Source of the DNA: CAZUAQ01 sp964618455
Lineage (GTDB): Bacteria; Planctomycetota; Phycisphaerae; UBA1845; PWPN01
DNA: 64,000 bases
NCBI GenBank assembly: GCA_964618455.1
Contig: CAZUAQ010000003.1
Coordinates: 1-64,000, forward strand
Reading direction: 5' to 3'
Position numbers and translations under genes: made by a program. Below, one piece after another: positions 26,480 to 34,537 of the stretch (position 1 is its first letter; each line of letters starts with the position of its first letter). Below the pieces are notes generated by a model. The model did not search any database and was not told where the DNA came from. It saw nothing but the letters and a program-made list of their open reading frames with translations.

Positions 26480-28639
26480 ATGACCACGCAAAGACCTGAA
26501 CACCGAGCCCGTACCGTCGCCTGGCTGGGATTGTTTTATTCGATTTTTCTCATGATCGGGATGGTGGTGGTCACGCTCACCACCTCTTCGTCCTCGGTCT
26601 ACGCGCTGGCGCAACTGGCCGCTCCGACGGTCTCCATCTGGTTCGTGCTCCTGTTGATTTACCACCAGCGGGTGCTGGTCCAGCGGGAAGCCTTCGAGGT
26701 CGAGGAACTGAAGGCGGAACGCGCCGGGGGTTCGGCCATCTTCGATACTGAGGATGAGCAACTGCGCCTGGCCAAGCGACGTCTCCGCTGGATGTACGTG
26801 TGGCTGCTGCCCTTCTTCACGATCGGGATCATTCTCACACTGGTCGTTTCGAGCATCTGGGGCCAGTGGACGTGGTACTTCTGGGAAAGCGTCGACCTGG
26901 AGCAGTGGACTCAGATTTCCAACGTTCCCGTGGTCGGATGGGGCGTCGGGCTCGGGGCGTTTGCGACGTTCCTGATGTCGCGCTACGTGACCGGGATGTC
27001 GCGCTTCGCCGAGTGGCGGATGCTGAAGGCCGGGGCGAGCTACTTCATGGGGGTGACGCTGGCGATGACGGCGGTGGCGGTGACCGTGCTGGTCGGTCAC
27101 TACTACGAAACCGTCGTGCCGGAGATCTGGCTGACGCGGGTGCTTCGCGTCCTGATGATTCTGCTGGCGGCGGAATTCATCCTCAACATGATTCTGGATT
27201 TCTACCGGCCGAAGGGCGGCGAGGAAGAGCCGCGTCCCGCCTTCGACAGCCGGTTCTTCGGGTTGTTCGCCGAGCCCGGGGGCATCGCGCGGTCGATCGC
27301 CGAAGCCGCCAACTACCAGTTCGGCTTCGAGATCTCTTCGACGTGGTTCTACAAGTTGCTGGAACGGTCGGTGGCGGCGCTGCTCGGTTTCGCGGTGGTG
27401 ACGCTGATGCTGGCGAGTTGCTTCGTGTTCGTCGAGGCGGACGAGGTCGCGGTGATCCAGCGCTTCGGCAAGAAGACACGGGTGGTGGAATCCGGGCTCT
27501 CGCTGAAACTTCCGTGGCCGTTCGGCCAGGTGGACCGTGTGAAGCTGGGCCGGGTCCACGAGTTGTCGGTGGGTACGGCGGAAAGCTCGATCGAAGAGGA
27601 GTTGAACAGGGATCAGTTTTACCTATGGACGAACGAGCACGGCGGTGAGCCGCATATGAACGTGCTGGTGGCGACGCCGGAACTGGATGAGTACATCGGT
27701 CCCGAGTCATCGCGCGGGGACACCGCGGCGGGCAAGAACCTCGCGGAGTTGACGGGCGAGGGGTCGGCGTTCGGAGACACGGGCAAGGCGGTGGCAGTGA
27801 GCCTGCTCCGCGTGGCGGTTTCCCTTCAGTACCGTATCGGCAATACGCCGGACGATGCGTACCGCTGGGTCACCGAGTTTGAAGAGCCTGAGAAACTCAT
27901 CGAATCGGTGGCGATGGAAGAGATTACGCGGTTTTGCGCGGGGATTGACGTGGACAGCCTGATGGGGACCGATCGTCGCGAAGTGGAAGAGACACTCCTG
28001 ACGCGGATCGAGGAAGGCCTGGTGAACTCGGGTCTGGATTTCGTGGAGATCGAGTTCCTCGCGTTGCTGGGGGTTCATCCACCGGTGGATACCGCCAAGG
28101 ACTTCCAAGCGGTCGTGGGCGCGGAGCAGAAGAAAATCGCGTCGATCCGCACGGAGGAGGCGGACTACAACAGCAGGCTGACCGAGGTGGCGGGGACACG
28201 GGAGAAAGCGGAACTGCTGGTCGAGGCGATCCAGGAGTACAACCGGATCAAGAACGACTCGGCATCGACGCCGGCCGAGATCGACGCCGCCGAGGATCGC
28301 GTGAACGTTCTGTTCCTGGGAGATGCCGAGCAGGGCATCCTGCCGGTGGGCGGCAAGGCGGAAAAGCTCATCCTGGAAGCGATGCAGGAGCGGTGGCGAC
28401 TGGAGAACCAGGAGTACGCCCGGGCGACACGGTTCCGGCAGGAGCGCATCGCGAAGGACGCCGCGCCGGAGTTCTACGCGGCGGACGTGCACATGGAAGC
28501 GCTGGAAGAGTCGCTCGAGGGGATTCGCAAGTATGTGGTGGGTGATATCGGTGTGGACGGCAAAGGGCCGATCCTGCAGTTGAATCTTCAGGACGCGATG
28601 GATATTCCGATCGATGTGGATCTCGAACGGGATGATTAG
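26480..28639 (+). CDS. Polytopic SPFH (HflK-like) membrane protein
   Basis: A 719-residue protein with two halves. Residues 1-320 hold about seven hydrophobic segments (near 12-33, 40-62, 105-127, 145-168, 186-207, 222-243, 295-318). From about 319 (VEADEVAVIQRFGK, then GLSLKLPWPFGQVDRV) it is an SPFH/band-7 domain, with a long charged helical region at about 520-680. HflK normally has a single TM helix, so the polytopic N-terminus is unusual. SPFH proteins build ring- or cage-like assemblies that organise membrane proteins. First gene of a six-gene + strand array with two further SPFH proteins and an ABC exporter. The name HflK-like reflects the domain only; no FtsH protease gene is near. 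Confidence 0.8.
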   Translation: MTTQRPEHRARTVAWLGLFYSIFLMIGMVVVTLTTSSSSVYALAQLAAPTVSIWFVLLLIYHQRVLVQREAFEVEELKAERAGGSAIFDTEDEQLRLAKRRLRWMYVWLLPFFTIGIILTLVVSSIWGQWTWYFWESVDLEQWTQISNVPVVGWGVGLGAFATFLMSRYVTGMSRFAEWRMLKAGASYFMGVTLAMTAVAVTVLVGHYYETVVPEIWLTRVLRVLMILLAAEFILNMILDFYRPKGGEEEPRPAFDSRFFGLFAEPGGIARSIAEAANYQFGFEISSTWFYKLLERSVAALLGFAVVTLMLASCFVFVEADEVAVIQRFGKKTRVVESGLSLKLPWPFGQVDRVKLGRVHELSVGTAESSIEEELNRDQFYLWTNEHGGEPHMNVLVATPELDEYIGPESSRGDTAAGKNLAELTGEGSAFGDTGKAVAVSLLRVAVSLQYRIGNTPDDAYRWVTEFEEPEKLIESVAMEEITRFCAGIDVDSLMGTDRREVEETLLTRIEEGLVNSGLDFVEIEFLALLGVHPPVDTAKDFQAVVGAEQKKIASIRTEEADYNSRLTEVAGTREKAELLVEAIQEYNRIKNDSASTPAEIDAAEDRVNVLFLGDAEQGILPVGGKAEKLILEAMQERWRLENQEYARATRFRQERIAKDAAPEFYAADVHMEALEESLEGIRKYVVGDIGVDGKGPILQLNLQDAMDIPIDVDLERDD

Positions 28640-28744
28640 CGTGACCTGATCGTGCGTCGCGGGGCTCGCCGAGTGCGGGTTCGGCGTGTGCGGGTGTTCG
28701 AGCGGTGATGGAGTCAACCCTCACGCGGTTGGAGTGAAACAACG

Positions 28745-29773
28745 ATGAAGCGCAGTCTTCCCTCCTTGATCATCGGAGGCATACTCACAATCATTCTTCT
28801 GGCCTACATGGTGTTCTACCAGGTCTCTGAGGATGAGTTGGCGGTGGTTCGGACGTTCGGCCGCGTCGAGCCGCCGAACGCGTCGGGCGTCTCGCCGGAC
28901 GTCAAGACGGAACCGGGCTGGTACCTGCGGGCGCCATGGCCGATCCAGGACGTGGACATCTACGATACCCGCTACCGGCTGAGCGAGACGGTCGGCCTGG
29001 AGGCGAACACCTCCGACGCCAAGAACGTGGTGCTTCGCGCGGCGGTGATGTGGCAGCTCAAAGAGCCGTTCAAGTACGTCACCAGTTCGCAGGATGAAGC
29101 CGACGCGAAGGAGAAACTGCTTCTGCTGGTGCGGGACCAGTTGCAGACGACGCTGGGTCAGTACGCCTTCGAGGAACTCGTGTCGAACCGTGAGCAGCTC
29201 AAGTACGACGAGATCACGGACAAGCTGCAAACGTCCGTGGCGGCCAAGGCGCTGGACCTTTACGGGATCGAAGTGCGGCGGATCGGGCTGGAGACGCTGA
29301 CGCTGCCATCGGACAACACCGAAGATGTGTTCGAAGCGATGAAGAAGGAGCGGCAGGCGACGGCGGCGCTGTACACCAGCGAAGGCGAGTCGAAGGCCGA
29401 AGCGATTCGCGCCCAGGCGGACAGTATCGCCGGAACGATCACGTACTTTGCCGAGCGTCGCGCGGCGGAGATCGTGACGGAAGGGCGAGAGCGGGCGGCC
29501 TCTTACAGTTCGGTTTTCGCACAGGATCCGGGTCTGGCCGTGTTCCTTCGTCAGGTGGAAAATCTCGCGAACATGCTGAAGGATCGCACGACGGTCATCC
29601 TGAGGACGAAGGACGATCCATGGTACCTGCTGGAATCGATCGAGCGCCCTGGAGATACGGACGATTCTGACGAACCGGGTGAAGCCGAGACCGCCTCAGG
29701 CGAGGACAGTGTCGAAGAGGAAGTGAAGATCGCTGTCGAAAGTGCGTTTCCGAAGCTGACCGAGGCGGAATAG
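28745..29773 (+). CDS. SPFH protein, HflC-like
   Basis: A 342-residue protein with one N-terminal TM anchor (about 8-27) and an SPFH domain (SEDELAVVRTFGRVE, then GWYLRAPWPIQDVDIYD). The helical part after about 190 includes an ERQATAALYTSEGESKAEAIRAQAD stretch, broken here to key residues E..R..A...EG.A.A, typical of HflC and its relatives. The C-terminal 40 residues are acidic. It probably co-assembles with the flanking SPFH proteins in the cytoplasmic membrane. GGAG lies about nine bases before the ATG. The gene lies 105 bp after the first SPFH gene. Confidence 0.85.
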   Translation: MKRSLPSLIIGGILTIILLAYMVFYQVSEDELAVVRTFGRVEPPNASGVSPDVKTEPGWYLRAPWPIQDVDIYDTRYRLSETVGLEANTSDAKNVVLRAAVMWQLKEPFKYVTSSQDEADAKEKLLLLVRDQLQTTLGQYAFEELVSNREQLKYDEITDKLQTSVAAKALDLYGIEVRRIGLETLTLPSDNTEDVFEAMKKERQATAALYTSEGESKAEAIRAQADSIAGTITYFAERRAAEIVTEGRERAASYSSVFAQDPGLAVFLRQVENLANMLKDRTTVILRTKDDPWYLLESIERPGDTDDSDEPGEAETASGEDSVEEEVKIAVESAFPKLTEAE

Positions 29774-29840
29774 TCGCGAAGTATCCTCGCGCGGGTCGAC
29801 AGGAATGCGTCTCCAGATTCAAGACAGGGAGTGTTGAGCG

Positions 29841-31115
29841 TTGGCTGGACATCACGATCATCATCACCACCACCATCATCACCATGATGACGATACGGCC
29901 CTGCCGATCGCCAATGAGCCGATGGATCCCGCACAGCAGTCGCTCTCCGACGCGTTGCGGGTCAGTTTCCGCGCGCTCAAGCTGGTGATGCTGGTCCTGC
30001 TGGTGCTGTTTCTCGTCAACGGATTCGTCTTCAATGTGGATGAAAAGGAAGTGGTGGTCCTGTTCCGCTTCGGCAAGCCGGTGGGTGAGCCGTATCGTTC
30101 GGGGCTGAAATTCTCCCTGCCGTACCCGATCGACGAACGCGTCAAGGTGCCGATGTACCAGCGTTCGCTGACCATCGACGACTTCTGGCTGCGCATCAGC
30201 GATCGGAACAAGACGAAGAACCTGAACGAGCTTCCGGCGAAAAGCGGCGGCCTGAACCCGGAACAGGAGGGCGCCCTGCTGACGGGCGACCGGGCGCTGA
30301 TGCACCTCAAGTTCACGGCGCAGTACCGGGTGCGTGACGACGCGGCGAGCCTGAAGAATTACGTGCTGCACATACCGATCAACGAGGAGACGGGCGAGCG
30401 GGACGCGGAAATGCTGCTGGTCCCGCTGCTTCGTTCAGCGGCGGTGGCCGAGGCGGCGCGGATCACCGCCGACGCCATCTACAGCGAGCCGACGCGCGTT
30501 GTCGCCGGGATTCGCCGACGGGCGCAGGCGGAACTGAATCAACTGGAGACGGGCATCGAGTTGACCAACATGACGGCGGATCAACGCTACTTCCCGCTCC
30601 AGGTGAAGCGCGAGTTTCTGAGTGTCGATGCCGCCGCGAGCCGCAAGCGGCAGTTGATCCAGGATGCGGAGAAGGAAAGAGTTCAGACCTTGCAGGGCGC
30701 GGCCGGAGCTGCCTGGGAAGCGCTGAAGGAACAGTTGGACCTTCTGGGCCAGGTCGAGGAGGAAGCCGAACGCGAGAGGATCATCGCGGCGATCTCCCGG
30801 ATCCTGGAAGAGGAGGCCACGGGCGAAGCCGGCCGGTTGATCCAGGAAGCCAAGCGCGATCGCGAGAAACTCGTCGAGAACATGCTGACGCGTGTGCGCC
30901 GCTTCGAGATTCTCCTTCCGCAGTATCGCGAGAATCCGGAACTGGTGAAAAAGCAGCTCCAGATCGACATGCTGGCCAAGTTGTGGGCCCAGGAAGGCGT
31001 GACCCGGTTCGTGTTGCCCGAGGGCGAGAACATCAACGTGCTCTGGATCGATCGGGACCCGCTCGAGGTCCGGGAGGCGGAGCGACGGCGCATGGAGCAG
31101 ATCGCCGACCGGTAG
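29841..31115 (+). CDS. SPFH protein, HflK-like, with poly-His N-terminus
   Basis: A 424-residue protein. The proposed start is a TTG at 29841 with AGGGAG upstream; it gives an N-terminus with two His, one Asp, then nine His in a row and an acidic run (HDHHHHHHHHHDDD). If instead translation starts at the ATG for residue 27 the His tract is lost. One TM segment (about 50-70, LVMLVLLVLFLVNGFVF) is followed by an SPFH domain (VDEKEVVVLFRFGKP, GLKFSLPYPIDERVKV) and a long charged coiled coil (about 260-385). It is the third SPFH protein in the row, suggesting a hetero-oligomer. It ends 22 bp before the ABC ATPase gene. Confidence 0.82.
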   Translation: MAGHHDHHHHHHHHHDDDTALPIANEPMDPAQQSLSDALRVSFRALKLVMLVLLVLFLVNGFVFNVDEKEVVVLFRFGKPVGEPYRSGLKFSLPYPIDERVKVPMYQRSLTIDDFWLRISDRNKTKNLNELPAKSGGLNPEQEGALLTGDRALMHLKFTAQYRVRDDAASLKNYVLHIPINEETGERDAEMLLVPLLRSAAVAEAARITADAIYSEPTRVVAGIRRRAQAELNQLETGIELTNMTADQRYFPLQVKREFLSVDAAASRKRQLIQDAEKERVQTLQGAAGAAWEALKEQLDLLGQVEEEAERERIIAAISRILEEEATGEAGRLIQEAKRDREKLVENMLTRVRRFEILLPQYRENPELVKKQLQIDMLAKLWAQEGVTRFVLPEGENINVLWIDRDPLEVREAERRRMEQIADR

Positions 31116-31137
31116 GCGATGCCTTGAAACGGACCTT

Positions 31138-32385
31138 ATGAAATCACACGATTCCAATGTGGTGCAGACGATTGGCTTAACCAAGGTCTTTCGAGACTTC
31201 TGGTACCGCCGCCGCGTCTCGGCGGTGGACAAGCTGGACATGGAGATCGCGTCCAACGAGGTATTCGGTCTGCTGGGGCCGAACGGATCGGGCAAGAGCA
31301 CCACGATCAAGATGCTGTTGGGCCTGCTGTACCCGACGCGCGGTCGCATTCGCGTGCTGGGGCGGGCGCCGACGGATGTCGAGGTCAAGTCGCGCATCGG
31401 CTACCTGCCGGAAGAGTCCTACCTGTACCGCTTTCTCGACGGGCGCGAGACGCTGGATTACTACGCGCGGCTGTTTCGCCTGCCGCGCCAGGAGCGCCGG
31501 CGGCGCGTGGATCAGTTGCTGGAGATGGTCGGTCTGCAGCGCGAGGCGCGACGCCGCGTCGGGGAGTATTCCAAGGGCATGGCCCGGCGGATCGGGCTGG
31601 CCCAGGCGCTGATCAACGACCCCGACCTGCTGATCCTCGACGAGCCGACGACAGGCCTGGATCCGCTGGGCACGCGCGAGATCAAGGACCTCATCGCGTT
31701 TCTGAATCGCGAGAAGAAGAAGACGATCCTGCTGTGCAGCCACCTCCTGGCGGACGTCGAAGACGTCTGCCACCGCGTAGCGATCCTGTACGGCGGCAAG
31801 CGCGCGGCGGCAGGGAACATCCGCGAACTGCTCAGCCAGGAGAACCTGACGCAGATCACCACTGACCGCCTCGACGAGAAGACTCTGATGCGCGTACGTC
31901 AACTGGTGGAGAAGGACGCGGGCAAGCAGGTCATCAGCGTGAGCACGCCGTCGGATCGCCTGGAAACACTCTTCCTGCGTATCGTCAAGGAAGCGCAGGA
32001 GGCACGACAGGCGACGTCGGGCGTCTCCGCCGGGGGGCAGATTGCCGACTTCCTGGCCGGACGTCGCGAAGAGGGCGAAGCGCTGGTGGATTCGCTGGTG
32101 GCCGCGGGGCAGAAGGTATCCGAGACGCCGGAGGCCTCCGAGGCGGCGCCCCTGCCGTCCGAGCCGGAGCCGGCCCATGACGTGATCGACGATCTCGTCG
32201 AAGGTTCGTCCTCCACGTCGCCCGCGAAGTCCGATACGGACGATGGAGACGGTGAACAGCCGCCCTCCGTGGCCGAACCTTCCCCGGCGGAGACCTCTCC
32301 GGCCGAGGACGAGGATTCGGATCGCTCGGTCATCGACGCGCTCGTTCAACAACGCGATAAATCATCCGATTCCTCGAAGGAGTGA
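31138..32385 (+). CDS. ABC transporter ATP-binding protein with acidic C-terminal extension
   Basis: A 415-residue ATPase. Walker A GPNGSGKST is near 46-54, Q-loop region GYLPEESYLYRFL follows, the signature is YSKGMARRIGLAQAL, Walker B is LLILDEPTTGLDP, and the switch His is in LLCSHLL. This is the CcmA/NatA-like subfamily that drives ABC-2 permeases. After residue about 300 it has a C-terminal extension rich in Glu, Ser and Pro that ends in VIDALVQQRDKSSDSS; the motif VIDxLV also occurs earlier in the tail (VIDDLVEG), suggesting short linear motifs. Next gene: the permease, 3 bp on. Possible role: gating of an exporter organised by the SPFH proteins. Confidence 0.88.
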   Translation: MKSHDSNVVQTIGLTKVFRDFWYRRRVSAVDKLDMEIASNEVFGLLGPNGSGKSTTIKMLLGLLYPTRGRIRVLGRAPTDVEVKSRIGYLPEESYLYRFLDGRETLDYYARLFRLPRQERRRRVDQLLEMVGLQREARRRVGEYSKGMARRIGLAQALINDPDLLILDEPTTGLDPLGTREIKDLIAFLNREKKKTILLCSHLLADVEDVCHRVAILYGGKRAAAGNIRELLSQENLTQITTDRLDEKTLMRVRQLVEKDAGKQVISVSTPSDRLETLFLRIVKEAQEARQATSGVSAGGQIADFLAGRREEGEALVDSLVAAGQKVSETPEASEAAPLPSEPEPAHDVIDDLVEGSSSTSPAKSDTDDGDGEQPPSVAEPSPAETSPAEDEDSDRSVIDALVQQRDKSSDSSKE

Positions 32386-32388
32386 GCC

Positions 32389-34476
32389 GTGCTGCGCTTG
32401 GTGGGCATCCTGTTCCTGGTTGTCGGCGCGGTGGCGGGCGCGCTTGGCGGACACTTCGGCGGCGATGCGCTGCTGGGCTGGGGGGGCAATCTCGGGGCAC
32501 TCTTTCTGTTCTGGTCACTGATGCAGCTCATGGTCACGCGCGAGGGGTTCGGCGTGCTCTCGGAACTCCTGGCGGTGGATACGCTGGGCAAGGCGGTGAT
32601 CCTGCTGGCCGGGGGGCTGGCGATCGGATTGATCGGGGCAGGCTATGTGTATCTGTCGGCGCTGGCCATGCTGCCGGCGTCCTCCTTGATCAGCGTCCTG
32701 ATCTTGTGGGCGGCGCTCGACTTCTTCATGGGCAATCAGATGGGTTGGGTTCGCCTGCGTGAGCGCATGGCGGAGGATCCTCGGCCCAAGCTCGCGCTGC
32801 TGATCGGCATCGGCATCGTGGATGTGCTTTTGATCAGCCTCGTCCAGGGAGAGTGGGGCTATCTCCCTCCGGTCATCACGATCCTCGTGCTGGCGGCGGC
32901 TGCCTATGGGATTGATCGTCTCTTCTCGCGGTCGCGTATCTGGGCGGTGGCCCGGCACATGGTGGCCGAGGGCGTCCGGATGAAGGTCGTGCTGGTGTTC
33001 ATCGTACTGCTGCTGATCCTGCTGCCGGTGATTCCGCTGACGGTGGAGGGCGACGGGCTGACGCTGACCAGCCGGGTGCAGAGCTTTTTCGCTTACGCAC
33101 TGGGGGCGGTCAGCTTTCTGTTGAGCCTGCTGACGGTGTTCATGGCGTGCGGGGCGCTCTCGAACGAGCTGCGCGACCGGCACATCTTCATGGTGGCCAG
33201 CAAACCGGTGCCGCGCTGGCAGTTCTTCTTCGGCAAGTGGCTGGGCGTCGCGATGCTGAACGCCGGTCTGCTGCTGCTTTCCGGGGCGACGATCTGGGGG
33301 TTCAGCACGTACATGAGGACGCTGCCGACCTCGGTGCCGGACGACAAGGAGCAGTTGGTCCATGAAGTACTCACCGTCCGGTACGCCATGAAGGTCAAGA
33401 AGCCGGACTTTGAACCGCTGGTGGAGGAGCGGCTGCGGCAGCTCAATGAAGAGGGCCGACTCGACGACGCGCCGGTCGCCGAAGCGCGCCGGACGGTGCT
33501 CAAGGAACTTCAGCAGCAGTTTCAATCGCACGGCCCGGGCGTGACGCGGACGTACGCGTTCGAGGGGTTAATCGTCGATCGTGAGAGTAACAAGTTTCTG
33601 CAGGTGGAACTCAAGCCGGTGGCACCGGGGGGCTCGTTCGACAAGAAGTTTCAGATACGTTACCAGTTCGGCGATCCGGATCAACTCGAGACCATTACCG
33701 AACCTCGTGATACTGAGTTGCTTGTAGAGCGGGTCAATACACTGGTCTGCCCGGTGCAGGCGGTGAATGACCAGGGGACGCTCTATTTCAAGATGCGAAG
33801 CCTGGATCCGATGCACACCATGATCTTCGAGGGCGAGGAGAGCATGCAGTTGCTCTTCGGTCTCGGGACGTTTCACTGGAATCTCTTCCGGGCGCTGGCG
33901 ATCATCTGGTGCAAGCTGTCGTTCCTGGCGTTGCTGGGGTTGTTCTGGTCGAGCTGGGTATCTTACCCGGTGGCGTGCATGGCCTGTTTTCTGCTGCTGA
34001 TCGGGTCATGGGGGGCAGGTTTCCTGTTCGAGGCGGTGGACGCGGCGGAGACGATGAGTGCGGCCGACGTGGCAAGCTACACGCTGACGCTGGCGGCAGT
34101 GCTGATTGGTGTCATTCTGGCGGGTTGTGGCTTGGCGGCGTTTGTCTGGGAGAGCGGGGAAGAGACACGTGAGCGCATGGCCCAACTGGCAGCGTTGCTG
34201 CTGTTTGGGGGCGTGGGCATCGTGATCGGGTCGCTGGTGCTGAATCCCGCGGCGTTTCTGCTGATCCTCAATCGCGACATTCCGATTCTGCTGCTCTGGG
34301 TTCTGCCGGATTTCGCGCAGTTCGATCCGGTCGGCAATGTGGTGAGTGGCCGCGTCGTGACACTGATGTGGGTGATCCAGGCGATCATCAAGCTGCTGAT
34401 TCTGCGCGGGCTGCTGCTCGGCGTGGCGGGAGCGGTGATTTTCTCGAAACGGGAAGTGGCCGAGGTATCGGTGTAG
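32389..34476 (+). CDS. Large ABC-2 type transporter permease
   Basis: A 695-residue membrane protein. About six hydrophobic segments in residues 1-300 come before a large soluble insertion (about 310-480) and then six more segments to the C-terminus. The GALSNELRDRHIFMVASKPVPRWQFFFGKWLG region (key residues E..D, SKP, GK) corresponds to the ABC-2 permease core, as in the neighbour at 25168. The periplasmic insertion is unusual in size. The GTG start at 32389 is set by AAGGAG just upstream and follows the ATPase stop by 3 bp, so both subunits are co-translated. The substrate is unknown. Confidence 0.82.
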   Translation: MLRLVGILFLVVGAVAGALGGHFGGDALLGWGGNLGALFLFWSLMQLMVTREGFGVLSELLAVDTLGKAVILLAGGLAIGLIGAGYVYLSALAMLPASSLISVLILWAALDFFMGNQMGWVRLRERMAEDPRPKLALLIGIGIVDVLLISLVQGEWGYLPPVITILVLAAAAYGIDRLFSRSRIWAVARHMVAEGVRMKVVLVFIVLLLILLPVIPLTVEGDGLTLTSRVQSFFAYALGAVSFLLSLLTVFMACGALSNELRDRHIFMVASKPVPRWQFFFGKWLGVAMLNAGLLLLSGATIWGFSTYMRTLPTSVPDDKEQLVHEVLTVRYAMKVKKPDFEPLVEERLRQLNEEGRLDDAPVAEARRTVLKELQQQFQSHGPGVTRTYAFEGLIVDRESNKFLQVELKPVAPGGSFDKKFQIRYQFGDPDQLETITEPRDTELLVERVNTLVCPVQAVNDQGTLYFKMRSLDPMHTMIFEGEESMQLLFGLGTFHWNLFRALAIIWCKLSFLALLGLFWSSWVSYPVACMACFLLLIGSWGAGFLFEAVDAAETMSAADVASYTLTLAAVLIGVILAGCGLAAFVWESGEETRERMAQLAALLLFGGVGIVIGSLVLNPAAFLLILNRDIPILLLWVLPDFAQFDPVGNVVSGRVVTLMWVIQAIIKLLILRGLLLGVAGAVIFSKREVAEVSV

Positions 34477-34537
34477 TGCGTGTGTGCTGCGTGAATGTGA
34501 ACGCGGCAGGCGCTCGAGCGTAGAATAGAACAGGTAT

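Noticed and set aside
26480..31115. Standard hflK-hflC operon
   Set aside because: Three SPFH genes, a polytopic N-terminus and an ABC exporter next door, with no FtsH or hfq/hflX context, make a simple HflKC label misleading.
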